From Halolamina pelagica (GTDB taxonomy: Archaea; Halobacteriota; Halobacteria; Halobacteriales; Haloferacaceae): a stretch of 64,000 bases of DNA. Positions 31,957-41,670 of the stretch are shown piece after piece. The position numbers and the translations under genes are program-made. The notes below the pieces were generated by a model. It worked only from the letters and a program-made list of their open reading frames with translations, ran no database searches and had not been told where the DNA came from. The DNA is taken from assembly GCF_900115675.1 (NCBI RefSeq), contig NZ_FOXI01000002.1, positions 1 to 64,000 of the forward strand. The letters run 5' to 3'. How positions within the stretch are numbered: the first letter of the stretch is position 1; each line of letters begins with the position of its first letter.

Positions 31957-32456
31957 TGGATGGCGGTATCGTCTTTGACGGTGACGGCCCCAACGAGCTT
32001 GCGGACGCGCCGACGAGCTTTGTCATCGCCAGCGACGGTGAGCAGCGTGCGGTTGACGCCGCCGCCTGCGCCGACCGGTCGACCGTCACCCGCGAGTACA
32101 CGATCCGCTGTGCGACCGGCGAGCGGACGACCGCCACCTGGACCGGCATCCCGGTGACCGACCTGCTGAATATCGTTGACGCCCCGGCGGAGACGACGCA
32201 CTTCCGGGTCGAAAGCGAAGACGGCTACGCCATCTGTGTCCCGGTCGCCGATGCACTCGACGGGGTCGTCGCGTTCGAACGCGACGGCGAACAGCTCCGG
32301 GAGACGCGGCCGTACGGTCTGCGGTTCCTGGCCGGCGATATCGACGGCGAGCGACTGGTGAAAGGGATCCACCGGGTCGACCTGCTCAGCCTCCCGGCGG
32401 ATGCTGATCCGGACCGGTACGAAACAGTGACCCTCGACAACCCCGAGTACGAATGA
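31956..32456 (+). CDS. SUOX-fold molybdopterin-binding protein
   Basis: The 166-residue protein corresponds to the sulfite-oxidase-type molybdopterin domain: YTIRCATGERTTATWTGIPVTDLLN carries the conserved cysteine that ligates Mo and the W-x-G-x-P-x-x-x-LL core, followed by GYAICVPVADAL and YGLRFLAGDIDGERLVKGIHRVDLL. No signal peptide, heme or dimerisation domain is present, so it is a minimal cytosolic member of the family. Neighbours, mobA and a Mo respiratory enzyme, suggest cofactor handling or a partner oxidoreductase. It overlaps both neighbouring genes by a few bases. Confidence 0.75.
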   Translation: MDGGIVFDGDGPNELADAPTSFVIASDGEQRAVDAAACADRSTVTREYTIRCATGERTTATWTGIPVTDLLNIVDAPAETTHFRVESEDGYAICVPVADALDGVVAFERDGEQLRETRPYGLRFLAGDIDGERLVKGIHRVDLLSLPADADPDRYETVTLDNPEYE

Positions 32457-33109
32457 GCGACGAGCACAACCAGAACGGTCGCGACTGTCGGGCCGTGTCG
32501 GTCACGCCCATCGTGCTCGCTGGCGGCGGGAGTGAGCGCTTCGGGCCCGTGCCGAAATCGCTGGCGACGGTCCAAGATCAGCCGATGATCGCTCGCATCG
32601 TCGACGCGGTGCATGCCGCGACCGGTCGGACGCCGGTCGTCGCCGTCGGGGATCCGGAGAAGCAGTCCGTCGTCGACCCGGCCCTCTCGTCGTCAGTCCG
32701 CTATCGGTACGATGTCGAGTGGGGACGCGGCCCGCTCGCGGGGATCGCGGGAGCGATCGGTGCGGTCGAGACGGACCCCGTGTTCGTCTGCGGATGTGAT
32801 ATGCCGCAACTCGATCCCTGCGCGGTCGAGTGGCTCGTCGGCGAATACGCAAGCCGACCCGGCGCCGCGATCATCCCGGCGAACCACGCCGGCCACCACC
32901 CCTTGCACGCAGTGTACGACTGTCGGGCGCTGGAACGGTACTGTTCGCAGCAACCTTCCGACCTCCGCCTCCAGCGGCTCGTGTCCGAACTCGATGCGAC
33001 GGTCGTGCAGGACCAAGACGCCCCCGACCGTGTCCCGCTGACCCGTTCGGTCTCGAACACGAACACGCAGGCCGAACTGTGTGCCGTGCGAACGCGGATC
33101 AGCGACTGA
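32453..33109 (+). CDS. mobA: molybdenum cofactor guanylyltransferase (MobA-like)
   Basis: It attaches GMP to Mo-molybdopterin to make the bis-MGD cofactor of DMSO-reductase-family enzymes. The 218-residue protein has the nucleotidyltransferase signature LAGGGSERFGPVPKSLATV at residues about 20-40, VGDPEKQSVVD, DVEWGRGPLAGIAGAIGAV, and the metal-binding CGCDMPQLDP motif near 105. The gene's start overlaps the stop of the SUOX-fold gene by 4 bases. A MobA beside the catalytic subunit fits a dedicated cofactor supply for the downstream enzyme. MocA-type specificity cannot be excluded. Confidence 0.85.
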   Translation: MSDEHNQNGRDCRAVSVTPIVLAGGGSERFGPVPKSLATVQDQPMIARIVDAVHAATGRTPVVAVGDPEKQSVVDPALSSSVRYRYDVEWGRGPLAGIAGAIGAVETDPVFVCGCDMPQLDPCAVEWLVGEYASRPGAAIIPANHAGHHPLHAVYDCRALERYCSQQPSDLRLQRLVSELDATVVQDQDAPDRVPLTRSVSNTNTQAELCAVRTRISD

Positions 33110-33186
33110 CATCGTTTCTCACTTGTCAGTGATAAGCCACAACAGCAAACCGGCGAGTATGAACCAGCGTAGCGACGTTCACTCAA

Positions 33187-35025
33187 CTAAGTGGCTACGG
33201 TTCCGTCGAACAGTGCCTCGAAGAGTTTCTTTTCCGCTGCCCGAAGGTGCTGGGTAAACGTCGTCTGTGAGATATCCATCATCGACGCGACTTCCTCTCC
33301 GCTGTGCTCACGGGGCCAATCGAAGAACCCTGCAAAATGGGCGGTCCGGACTGCCTCTCGTTGTCGCTCCGTCAACGCGGCTGTAAGCTGTTTTCGGAAG
33401 GCGGCTTCAGTCTGTACCTCCCGCTCGTGCTCTCGCTGTGCGATCAGCGTCAACCCATCGTAGGTCGTCCGAAGCGCGTTGACAACACTTCGAATATCGT
33501 TCGAACTAGCTACCTGTGCAACCAGATGCCCAGTGGTTCCAGTAATCGAAAACGACTCGATGCTTACTCCGTACTGCGCTAACGTCGTGACGATCGACGG
33601 CTCGTCGACCGATAACCGGTAAAGCGCCCTGTCTTCGTACGTGTGAACGTGCTGTACGGTACTGATAGCCTCGGTATCGGCCGCGTACTCGGTGACGACA
33701 TCCGGCTCAGGCTGGGTGATGGTAACGTACTGGATTCGGTTCTCGTTCCCGTCGTCGACGACGTCCTCTACTGTGACCGTACAATCGAGCTGTGCTGCCA
33801 TCGTTGCAAGCGGTTCGTCGACTGCTGTCAACCGGAACTCCAATTCGGTTACGCTGTCGGAGATGAGTGTTTGCTTGCTCTCGACGGCGCTGATGGCGTC
33901 TGCGATCGTTTGACCGAGTTCGATGAACACGTCCCGTTCGATGAGGTCGAACGCGTGGGGGTCGCTGGTGACGACGCCGAGGACGCCATACTCCGCCTCG
34001 TGGTAGGTGAGCGGAACGACGACACACCGTTGTTTGTCGACTGTCTCCAATTGATCGGCCTCAACGTCGGTAAACACTGGACTCTGTTCCTCTAGTGCCT
34101 GCTCGACCGGTGTCGGATCCGCCTTACACATCTCTTCGACATGGTTCTCGAGCGACCCCATATCGCTGCCGGCCCAAGAGTTCGGGCTAACCGTGCCGTC
34201 GACGAGTCCTTGACTACCGATCCAAGCCACATCGAAGAGGTCCGACGAAGCGAACTGCTCACAGACGGCAGCCTCGATCTCCTCGCGTGTCGAGGCGGCG
34301 ACAAGTTCGCGGTTGATATCGCGAAGCACTTGATTAGTGTTGTTCAGTACCGTCAATCGCTTGTTCTGGTCCTCGATACGCATTTCGTGCTCCTTTCGTT
34401 CGGTGATATCGCGCTCGATCGCGACGTAGCGATTCACCTCTCCGTCCTCGGTGATCGGAGCGATCGTCGCGTCTATCCAGAGTAATTCTCCCGATTTCCG
34501 GCGGTTCGTCAGTTCGCCTTCCCAGACTGACCCTGACGTGATTTGTCCCCAGAGGTCCGCATAAAAATCGTCGCCGTGTTTCCCGGATTGCCAGAGCCGA
34601 GGATTCTCTCCGATCACCTCGTCCCGCTCGTACCCAGTGACCGACTCGACAGCCGGGTTTGCGTACTCGATCGTGCCGTCGGAGTCGGTGATAAAAATCG
34701 CGTGACCGGCGTGTTCGATCGCCTTCCGAAAGCTCTGGAGGCGCTCGTTTACCGTCCGAAGCTCCGTCTTGAGGGCGTCTTCGTCGCTGACGTACTCTGA
34801 GAGGTAGTACACTGTCAGCAACGTGAGCGCGCTTACAACGAGGCCGGGAAGCTCTTCAAGCCCAGTGCTCGCCGTCTGTACGGTGAGCAGTTGTCGAAGC
34901 GTCATAAAGGCAAACAGTAGCATCAGGAAGCCGAAGCGGCGATCGCGGGTGCGAGCGAGTAGTAGAATCGAATAACCGACGCCTAGCAGTCGCAGTCCGA
35001 TCGAGAGGGCAATAATCCAGTTCAT
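33187..35025 (-). CDS. bat-type membrane sensor/transcription regulator (PAS-GAF-HTH_10)
   Basis: A 612-residue one-component regulator. Residues 1-75 hold two to three hydrophobic helices (SIGLRLLGVGYSILLLA, FGFLMLLFAFMTL), then a coiled linker, a PAS domain (about 100-215; FITDSDGTIEYANPAVESVTGYERDEVIGE), a GAF-like domain (about 235-390), the bacterioopsin-activator-specific region, and a C-terminal HTH_10 (LTERQREAVRTAHFAGFFDWPREHSGEEVASMMDIS...). DmsR of Halobacterium, which activates the DMSO reductase operon, has this C-terminal type. It lies between two promoters sharing CCAAACAGTATTGG boxes and is the best candidate for their activator. An alternative is redox or oxygen sensing through PAS. 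Confidence 0.88.
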   Translation of the reverse strand: MNWIIALSIGLRLLGVGYSILLLARTRDRRFGFLMLLFAFMTLRQLLTVQTASTGLEELPGLVVSALTLLTVYYLSEYVSDEDALKTELRTVNERLQSFRKAIEHAGHAIFITDSDGTIEYANPAVESVTGYERDEVIGENPRLWQSGKHGDDFYADLWGQITSGSVWEGELTNRRKSGELLWIDATIAPITEDGEVNRYVAIERDITERKEHEMRIEDQNKRLTVLNNTNQVLRDINRELVAASTREEIEAAVCEQFASSDLFDVAWIGSQGLVDGTVSPNSWAGSDMGSLENHVEEMCKADPTPVEQALEEQSPVFTDVEADQLETVDKQRCVVVPLTYHEAEYGVLGVVTSDPHAFDLIERDVFIELGQTIADAISAVESKQTLISDSVTELEFRLTAVDEPLATMAAQLDCTVTVEDVVDDGNENRIQYVTITQPEPDVVTEYAADTEAISTVQHVHTYEDRALYRLSVDEPSIVTTLAQYGVSIESFSITGTTGHLVAQVASSNDIRSVVNALRTTYDGLTLIAQREHEREVQTEAAFRKQLTAALTERQREAVRTAHFAGFFDWPREHSGEEVASMMDISQTTFTQHLRAAEKKLFEALFDGTVAT

Positions 35026-35190
35026 ACGGTCCGTGTCTGCCTCCGACAGCTGAGGGACCCTCGGCCGCGGGGCAGTCGTCGACTTCGACTCGACCAGGTC
35101 ATAGTCGAAGGTAACTGGTCTCTTTGAATAATCCCTGTGGTCGGTGTTTCGCTTGAGACGCGCCCCGATTTCCCCCCAACCGAGCCCGAC

Positions 35191-35204
35191 CCAAACAGTA
35201 TTGG
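35191..35204. promoter_or_regulatory. box C of the bipartite element
   Basis: CCAAACAGTATTGG again, identical with box A and the 8 bases after it. Located 167-180 bases before the ATG of the Fe-S subunit gene. Confidence 0.65.
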
Positions 35205-35244
35205 TACCCGAAATATGGGGTATCTCTCCGGGTTCGGCCCGGTT

Positions 35245-35257
35245 CAGAGTATATTGG
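35245..35257. promoter_or_regulatory. box D of the bipartite element (degenerate)
   Basis: CAGAGTATATTGG, followed by TAT, is a degenerate copy of the box, ending 53 bases after box C. It retains AGTAT and TTGG. As with box B, 39 bases separate it from the ATG of an upstream ORF, and TACGTGTATG follows at the same distance. Its TATAT core could also be the TATA element itself. Confidence 0.5.
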
Positions 35258-35296
35258 TATCACCCTCTCCACGGGGGACCACGTACGAATACGTGT

Positions 35297-35374
35297 ATGA
35301 ACTCCAGGACTAACCGACCGACGTGGGAGCAAGTGGTCGTCGACGAGACGATCGGTGACGGGTGGTGGCGATGA
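35297..35374 (+). CDS. 25-codon upstream ORF overlapping the Fe-S subunit start
   Basis: ATG 35297 opens [20 protein letters not shown] and ends GDGWWR with its TGA (35372-35374) overlapping the ATG of the Fe-S gene (ATGA). Such overlap implies termination-reinitiation coupling. No ribosome-binding sequence as strong as that of the other operon is seen before the Fe-S gene, so coupling could matter. The translated peptide has no known match that I recognise. Confidence 0.4.
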   Translation: MNSRTNRPTWEQVVVDETIGDGWWR

Positions 35375-36402
35375 GCACCACAGACGACGACACGCTTCCC
35401 GGTATTCCGAACGTCGGGAAAGCTGATCTCGACGCGATGGTCGAGAACGAGCGACCCGATCCACGAGAGGAGCTCGCAGACGTCGAGGCGGACACGGATC
35501 TCGGCGTCGCGATGGCCGAGGACGCACAGCGCGTCGCACGCGGTGAACTCACCGGCGACCAGTACTGGGAAAAGTACGATGAAGCCGCGGCCGACGAGTT
35601 CGGCGAGGCGTATCAGGAGACGCCGAACCCCGCGGTTGACGCCGGCGACCAGACTGTCTCGACGGGGACGGCCGAGTCGTTGAGCTGTGCGGTCGGTTCG
35701 ATGGACACCGTTGCGGCGGAGTCCGCGCAGGTTGAAGGGGAGGAGCCCGACGGTGGGATCGGCGCGGGCGACGAGAAGTGGGGGATGGTGATCGACCTCC
35801 AGAAATGCGTCGGCTGTGACTCGTGTACGGTCGCGTGTAAGTCCGAAAACCGGACGCCACCCGGCGTTTCGTACAACGTCGTGATGGAAGAAGAACACGG
35901 CGAGTTCCCGAACGTCACGCGGACGAACGTGCCTCGGCCGTGTATGCAGTGCGATAACCCGCCTTGTGTACAGGTGTGTCCGGTCTCGGCGACGTACAAG
36001 ATGGACGACGGCGTGGTCAACATCGACTACGACCGGTGTATCGGTTGTCGATACTGCATCATTGCTTGCCCGTACGGCGCGCGGTACTTCGACTTCGGCG
36101 AAAACTACGACGACGAGGTCGACGAGGCCGGCGAACTGACCAGCCCCGAGTACGGCGTCGACCGCGGACCGCGCGAGGAGGGAAAATCGCCGATCGGCAA
36201 CGTTCGCAAGTGCAGTTTCTGCACCCATCGGTTAGAGCGCGGCGAAGAGCCGGCGTGCGTCGAGACGTGCGTCGGCGACGCCCGGAACATGGGCGACCTC
36301 GAGAACCCCGACAGCGACGTCGCACAGATGGCCGATTCGTCACGCGCGTTCCAACTGAAAGAAGACGAAGGGACTGACCCCAACGTCTACTACCTCAAAT
36401 AG
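35371..36402 (+). CDS. four-cluster Fe-S subunit of Mo oxidoreductase (TtrB/DmsB-like)
   Basis: A 343-residue electron-transfer subunit. An unusual acidic N-terminal extension of about 130 residues precedes a ferredoxin-like module with four [4Fe-4S] cysteine groups: [50 protein letters not shown], and [20 protein letters not shown]. No signal peptide is seen; such subunits are exported with the Tat-bearing catalytic partner. It is first in the ordered set Fe-S, NrfD-type anchor, Mo catalytic subunit, the ttrBCA order. The start at 35371 follows a coupled upstream ORF; an in-frame GTG lies 9 bases earlier. Confidence 0.9.
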   Translation: MSTTDDDTLPGIPNVGKADLDAMVENERPDPREELADVEADTDLGVAMAEDAQRVARGELTGDQYWEKYDEAAADEFGEAYQETPNPAVDAGDQTVSTGTAESLSCAVGSMDTVAAESAQVEGEEPDGGIGAGDEKWGMVIDLQKCVGCDSCTVACKSENRTPPGVSYNVVMEEEHGEFPNVTRTNVPRPCMQCDNPPCVQVCPVSATYKMDDGVVNIDYDRCIGCRYCIIACPYGARYFDFGENYDDEVDEAGELTSPEYGVDRGPREEGKSPIGNVRKCSFCTHRLERGEEPACVETCVGDARNMGDLENPDSDVAQMADSSRAFQLKEDEGTDPNVYYLK

Positions 36403-36406
36403 ACCG

Positions 36407-37675
36407 ATGTCGACACAGAGTTCACGGTTCGAGTTCGATCCGGGGTTCGAAGACGACCGGCTACGCGTCGCCTGGTACGCGGTCGTCGGCGTACTCGTCG
36501 CTGTCGGCGCCTACGCGACGTATCTCAGGATCACGGGGGGGATGGCAACCACGAACCTCACGAGTATCGTCCCGTGGGGGGCGTGGGTCGCCTTCTACAT
36601 CTACTTCGTCGGCCTCTCCGCCGGTGCGTTCCTCGTGAGTACGATGGCCAACGTCTTCGAGGTCGAGGGGATGCACAGGATCGATCGCGACGCGCTGTTT
36701 GCGGCCATCATCAGCATGGCGGTGGCGCTGCTGTTCGTCTGGATCGACCTCGGACGGATGGACCGGATGTACTTCCCGTTTATCTGGCGCCAACTGACCT
36801 CCGCACTCTCGTGGGAAGTGCACGCCTACGTGGCCTATATCGGGATTCTGGTCACGGAGCTGTATTTCTCGATGCGGATCGACCTCGCACGGATCGCCGA
36901 GCGCACCTCGGGACTTCGACAGACGTTCTACACGGCGCTCGCGCTCGGCCGACTGGACACGAGCGAGGGGTCCCGGTCGTTCGACCAGCGCTGGCTCAAG
37001 CGGGCCGGCATCGTCGGGATCCCATTGGCGATCTTCATGGTCCACGGCGGGACCGGCGTGCTGTTCGCCGTCTCGAAGGCCCGTCCGTACTGGAACAGCG
37101 GGCTGTTCCCGGTTATCTTCGTCATCTCGGCGCTGCTCAGCGGGACCGCGCTCGTGATGGTGGTCTACGTGCTTCGGACCCGGCTGTTCGACGGCGACTC
37201 GGTCGACCCGGACCTGCTGGATCGACTCGCACAGCTGTTGATCGGCTTCATTATCGTCGACGCCGCCCTGACCGCCATCGAGACGTTCATCGCGATCGCC
37301 AGCGTCCACCCTCACGAGATCGAGACCTGGCAGGTCATCATGTACGGCCCGATGTCGTGGTCGTTCTGGTGGTTCATGGTTGGATTCAGCTGGGTATTCC
37401 CGATGGTCTTGCTGACCAAGAAAGCGTGGCGGCGCACGCCGTCGGTGATGGTACTCGCCGGACTGAGCGTCGTCATCGGGATCATCGCGGTTCGGTTCAA
37501 TATCGTCGTCCCGGCACAGATCATGCCGGTGATGGAGGGGCTCCCCCACGGGGCGTACTTCCCGACGCTGGTCGAGTGGGGGACGAGTATCGGTATGATC
37601 GGTGTCGGCCTGCTGTTGTACACGCTCGGTGCGGAGACGCTGCCGTTGACGCCACTTACCGGAGGTGACCACTAA
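36407..37675 (+). CDS. NrfD/PsrC-type membrane subunit
   Basis: A 422-residue quinol-interacting membrane subunit with about nine hydrophobic helices. Family features include the first-helix TSIVPWGAWVAFYIYFVGLSAGAFLVSTMANVFEV segment (WG-x3-A-x-Y-x2-F-x-G-x-S-G motif), and later polar residues within helices. It is translated 4 bases after the Fe-S subunit and its stop overlaps the catalytic gene start (TAATGA). It would pass electrons from menaquinol to the Fe-S subunit. Confidence 0.88.
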   Translation: MSTQSSRFEFDPGFEDDRLRVAWYAVVGVLVAVGAYATYLRITGGMATTNLTSIVPWGAWVAFYIYFVGLSAGAFLVSTMANVFEVEGMHRIDRDALFAAIISMAVALLFVWIDLGRMDRMYFPFIWRQLTSALSWEVHAYVAYIGILVTELYFSMRIDLARIAERTSGLRQTFYTALALGRLDTSEGSRSFDQRWLKRAGIVGIPLAIFMVHGGTGVLFAVSKARPYWNSGLFPVIFVISALLSGTALVMVVYVLRTRLFDGDSVDPDLLDRLAQLLIGFIIVDAALTAIETFIAIASVHPHEIETWQVIMYGPMSWSFWWFMVGFSWVFPMVLLTKKAWRRTPSVMVLAGLSVVIGIIAVRFNIVVPAQIMPVMEGLPHGAYFPTLVEWGTSIGMIGVGLLLYTLGAETLPLTPLTGGDH

Positions 37676-40600
37676 TGAGTGCTGATGATTCAGGCGAGGA
37701 CGGCGCAGGCGTATCGCGTCGTGACTTCGTCAAAGCGGCCGGGAGTATCGGAGTCATCGCGGCGGCGAGCAACGCCGCGGTTGACGTTGACCTCGACGAC
37801 CTGTGGACCGACGACGAGCAGCACTACGTCGGGGACGACTACGGGGAGTACGGTGCGAGCGACGTGATCCACACCACCTGTGGACAGTGTAACACGTTCT
37901 GTCCGATCAAGGTCCAGCTCGCGGACGGGAGCGGTACCGGCGAGTACAGCTCGCTCGTCCGGAAGCTCGCCGGGAACCCGTACTCGTTCCTCAACACGCA
38001 GCCGTTCTCACAGGTGCCCTACGAGAGCGATCCGGCGGACGTGGCGATGGGCGACGTCGAGGGGAGCGGCGACGTTGACACCGACCGCTGGTCGCTCTCG
38101 GGCGGCCGGATATGCCTGAAAGGGCAGGCAGGGATCCAGACGGCCTTCGACAGCTACCGTGTCCGCCAACCGATGAAACGGGTCGGTCCGCGCGGCTCGG
38201 GCGAGTGGAAGACCGTCTCGTGGGACCAGGTGATTCGAGACATCGTCGAGGGCGACGACGACCTCGGCCACCCCGGACTCAAGGACATCCGGGGATACGC
38301 CCCACAGGAGACGGTGATGAGCGACTGGGAGGCCGTCCAGAACGGCGAGCTGTCCAAGTCGGCGTTCGACGAGAAGTACGCCGACGACCTCATCGACACC
38401 GACCACCCCGACCTCGGCCCGAAGACCAACCAGATCGTCGATATCGGCGGGTTCCGCCGGAACTTCATCCGGAACCGGCTCTGGCACCAAGGGTTGGGAT
38501 CGATAAACAGCATCCACCACGCCGGAACCTGCGGCGTCTCGAGCGTGATGGGCAACGTGCGCTCGCACGCCGCCCAAAAGAAGCGGCAGTACCCCGACAT
38601 CGAGAACTGCGAGTACCTCATCGTCTGGGGGACCAACCCGATGGTCGCCAACAAGGGGCCGACGTGGCTCGCCCCGAAGCTGACGAACGCCATCGAGGAC
38701 GGGATGCGGATGGATGTGGTCGACCCGCGCCTGTCGAAGACTGCCGAGAAGGCCGACACGTGGGTCCCCGTCGAACCCGGCGCGGACGGAGCGCTGGCGC
38801 TCGGGATGGCGCGGTGGATCATCGAGAACGGCCGCCACGACCTGACGTACCTCCAGAACCCCTCACAGTCGGCCGCGAGCGACGACGACGAGCCCACCTG
38901 GAGCGACGCGTCGCACCTCGTCCTCGTCGACGAGGAGGCGGGGCCGAAGGCGCGAGCTAGCGATCTCGGGCTCGTTCCGGAGGACGCCGACGCCGCGGAC
39001 GACTTCGTCGCCGTCGACGCCGCGACGGGCGAGCCGCGCCCCGCGAGCGAGGTCGACACGGCGGTTCTCGACGTCGACGTGACCATCGACGGAACGGCGG
39101 TTCGAAGCGTCTGGAGCCAGTACCGCGAGCGCGTCTTCGAACACACGATCGAGGAGTACGCCGAGATGGCCGGCGTGTCGGCCGAAAAGATCGCCGAGAT
39201 CGCCGACGAGTTCACCAGTCACGGCAAGCAGGCGGCGATCATGGCCTACCGCGGCCCGGCGAAACACACCAACGGGTTCTACAACACGCGGGCGATCGCC
39301 ACCCTGCAACACCTCATCGGGAACTACGACTGGAAGGGCGGCCAGATCACGCCATACGCGGGCTACGACACCATGTCCGGGCGATACGAGCTCGGATCGG
39401 TCCCGGACGGGCGCTCCCCGTGGGGGATCCCCCTGCTCCGCGGCGGCGTCAACTACGAGGACACCTCGCTGTTCGACCGCGACGACGGCTACCCGGCGAA
39501 GCGGCCGTGGTTCCCCGTCGCGCCGCCGCAGGCGACCCAAGAGCTCTACGGTAGCGCCGCCGACGAGTACCCGTACGGCGTCGAGGCGCTGTTCATCCGG
39601 CCGTACTCGAACAATCACGTGATGGCGATTGCCGGCGGCGACGAGATCCCGGCGATCCTCAAAGACACCGACACGATCCCGCTGATCGTCGCCTCGGACA
39701 CGGTCATCGGCGAGACGAGCCAGTACGCCGACTACATCCTGCCCGAGCCGACCTACCTCGAACGATGGGAGAACTTCGGGACGTACCCGAACAAGCGGCT
39801 GGCCGACGAGAAGATCAGCCAGCCAGCCGTCTCTGTCGTTCCCAACGCGCGTCCGTTCGAAGACGTGCTCATCGAGCTGTGGTCGGAGCTGGACCTGCCG
39901 GGCGTCGGCAAGGACGCCATCCCCGACGCGGACGGCGACCTGTGGCCCCTCGAACAGGCGGAAGACTTCTACCTGAAGCTCGCGGCGAACATCGCGTACA
40001 GTCGCGATCCCGTCGCGGACGCGAGCGAGGACGAACTGCGGGTGTTCCGCGAGAGCCACGAGAACGGCCTCGGCGATCAGTTCGCCCTCGATCGCTGGCG
40101 GGCGGCCGTCACCGACGAGGAATGGCCGAAGGTCGTCACGGTGTTGAACCGGGGCGGCCGCTTCGAGGAGCCGACCGAGGGCTACGACGAAGCGTTCGCA
40201 GAGCACGGTCACGGGTACGACTACGCCGAGCGCGGAGACGACTCGAACGCCTACGACGGCGAGCACATGCGGTACAAGCTCGAGTCGCGGGTCGACTTCT
40301 ACAGCGAGGTCGTCCCGAACGGGAAACACTCCTTTACCGGCGAGCGGTTCGACCCGCTTCCGAAGGTCGACGACGTCGAGCACTACGACGGGACCGTTCA
40401 GGCCGCGGTGAGCGGCGACGACAACCGAGAGCGCCCGCTCCGGCTGATCAACTGGAAGCCGCGGACGCAGGGGATGCACCGTACCCAGAACAGCCCGTGG
40501 CTCCGCGAGACGCGCCCGGAGAACCCCGTGTGGATCAACCCCCACGACGCCGAGGAGCGCGGGATCGAGAACGGGGACGACATCGTCCTCGATGCAGGAC

Positions 40601-40932
40601 GCAAGAGCGTCGACGCGGTTGCGATGGTCACGAGCGGTATCCGCCCCGGCGTCGTCGGTTCGATGTGGGGATGGGGTCGGACGGGAGACGGTGCGACGGC
40701 CGAGACGATCGACGGCGAAACGCGGCCGGCGGTCGAGGCCGACGGACACAGCGACTACCAGTTCGACGAGCCGATGACCGAGGAGGCCGGGTACGCGAAG
40801 GGGCGCGACGCCGGCTTTGCGATCAATCACGTCCAGCCGTTAGATGAGGAGCTCGGCGATACCGGACTCTCGGACCTTGTTGGTGGAAGCAACGCGCAGT
40901 ACGACGCCTTCGTCGACGTGGAGCTGAGGTGA
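37675..40932 (+). CDS. molybdopterin oxidoreductase catalytic subunit (TtrA/PsrA-like)
   Basis: A 1085-residue DMSO-reductase-family enzyme exported by Tat (VSRRDFVKAAGSIGVIAAAS). A [4Fe-4S] site is CGQCNTFC (Cys69, 72, 76) plus the later GGRICLKGQAG Cys. The Mo ligand is apparently Cys286 in HHAGTCGVSS, as in the polysulfide, thiosulfate, arsenate and tetrathionate branches rather than the serine of DMSO reductase or the aspartate of NarG. The C-terminus has the MGD-binding HRTQNSPWLRETRPENPVWINPHDAEERGI region. Length is close to tetrathionate reductase TtrA. The electron acceptor cannot be fixed from sequence; tetrathionate or another sulfur/arsenic/selenium oxyanion is plausible. Confidence 0.88.
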   Translation: MSADDSGEDGAGVSRRDFVKAAGSIGVIAAASNAAVDVDLDDLWTDDEQHYVGDDYGEYGASDVIHTTCGQCNTFCPIKVQLADGSGTGEYSSLVRKLAGNPYSFLNTQPFSQVPYESDPADVAMGDVEGSGDVDTDRWSLSGGRICLKGQAGIQTAFDSYRVRQPMKRVGPRGSGEWKTVSWDQVIRDIVEGDDDLGHPGLKDIRGYAPQETVMSDWEAVQNGELSKSAFDEKYADDLIDTDHPDLGPKTNQIVDIGGFRRNFIRNRLWHQGLGSINSIHHAGTCGVSSVMGNVRSHAAQKKRQYPDIENCEYLIVWGTNPMVANKGPTWLAPKLTNAIEDGMRMDVVDPRLSKTAEKADTWVPVEPGADGALALGMARWIIENGRHDLTYLQNPSQSAASDDDEPTWSDASHLVLVDEEAGPKARASDLGLVPEDADAADDFVAVDAATGEPRPASEVDTAVLDVDVTIDGTAVRSVWSQYRERVFEHTIEEYAEMAGVSAEKIAEIADEFTSHGKQAAIMAYRGPAKHTNGFYNTRAIATLQHLIGNYDWKGGQITPYAGYDTMSGRYELGSVPDGRSPWGIPLLRGGVNYEDTSLFDRDDGYPAKRPWFPVAPPQATQELYGSAADEYPYGVEALFIRPYSNNHVMAIAGGDEIPAILKDTDTIPLIVASDTVIGETSQYADYILPEPTYLERWENFGTYPNKRLADEKISQPAVSVVPNARPFEDVLIELWSELDLPGVGKDAIPDADGDLWPLEQAEDFYLKLAANIAYSRDPVADASEDELRVFRESHENGLGDQFALDRWRAAVTDEEWPKVVTVLNRGGRFEEPTEGYDEAFAEHGHGYDYAERGDDSNAYDGEHMRYKLESRVDFYSEVVPNGKHSFTGERFDPLPKVDDVEHYDGTVQAAVSGDDNRERPLRLINWKPRTQGMHRTQNSPWLRETRPENPVWINPHDAEERGIENGDDIVLDAGRKSVDAVAMVTSGIRPGVVGSMWGWGRTGDGATAETIDGETRPAVEADGHSDYQFDEPMTEEAGYAKGRDAGFAINHVQPLDEELGDTGLSDLVGGSNAQYDAFVDVELR

Positions 40933-40938
40933 TCAGAG

Positions 40939-41670
40939 ATGCCCACGCACACAGACGACGACCGCGACGAGGTGGCGGTGGCGACGGCCCGGGCACGGCT
41001 GTACGGGCTGTTAGCTGCGACCTTCGACGGCGAGGCCGAGACGACCGCTGCCGCGCTCGATCGAGGGGTCTTCGCGGCCGTTGCCGAGGTATTCCCGATC
41101 GACATCGAGACGGCTGACCTACGTGGCGACGACTACGACGCTGACTCGCTGGCCATCGGCTACGACAACCTGTTCGTCGTTCCTGGGACCCACTACGTCC
41201 CGCCGTTCGCGTCCGCTCACGCGATCGATCCGAGCGAGGCGTTCGAGTCGGACTCCAGGTATCACACCGCCGGGGAGGCCGGCGAACTCCTCGGCGATCC
41301 AGCCGCCGATATGGCACAGCTGTACGCCGCCGCCGAGTTTACGCCGGAGCGCGGCGACGACATCCCCGACCACATCGCTGCATGCTTCGAGTTCATGCGT
41401 GCGCTCTGCGAGCGAGAGGCGGCTCTCCTCGAAAACGACGGAACTGAAGCGGACCTCGACGCAGTCCGCGGGCTTCAGGCCCAGATGCTCTCCCGCCTGG
41501 GTTGGATCGACCGGTTCGAAGAGGCCGTTGCGAGCAGCGACACGGTCGAAGGCGTCTTCGCCGCAATCGCTCGTCTCACACGGACGTTCACCGCATGGGA
41601 CGCGCAAGAAGCCGTACAGACTGATCTGCAGCCGTCCGAAACCACATCCGCAGACCTACCCGACCAATGA
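40939..41670 (+). CDS. TorD/DmsD-family chaperone for the Mo enzyme
   Basis: A 243-residue all-helical protein of the TorD family that binds Tat signal peptides and prevents export until the Mo cofactor is loaded. The family core segment YDNLFVVPGTHYVPPFASAH near residue 80 corresponds to Y-x2-L-F-x2-P-x6-P-P, followed by the helical C-half (ACFEFMRALCEREAALL). It follows the catalytic subunit by 6 bases and its last codons overlap the start of the Mrp ATPase gene (CAATGA). The acidic C-tail is haloarchaeal. Confidence 0.83.
   Translation: MPTHTDDDRDEVAVATARARLYGLLAATFDGEAETTAAALDRGVFAAVAEVFPIDIETADLRGDDYDADSLAIGYDNLFVVPGTHYVPPFASAHAIDPSEAFESDSRYHTAGEAGELLGDPAADMAQLYAAAEFTPERGDDIPDHIAACFEFMRALCEREAALLENDGTEADLDAVRGLQAQMLSRLGWIDRFEEAVASSDTVEGVFAAIARLTRTFTAWDAQEAVQTDLQPSETTSADLPDQ

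Noticed and set aside
37675-40932. Annotation as DMSO reductase or nitrate reductase
   Set aside because: The apparent Mo ligand is cysteine, the anchor is NrfD type, and gene order and size fit the Ttr/Psr group better.
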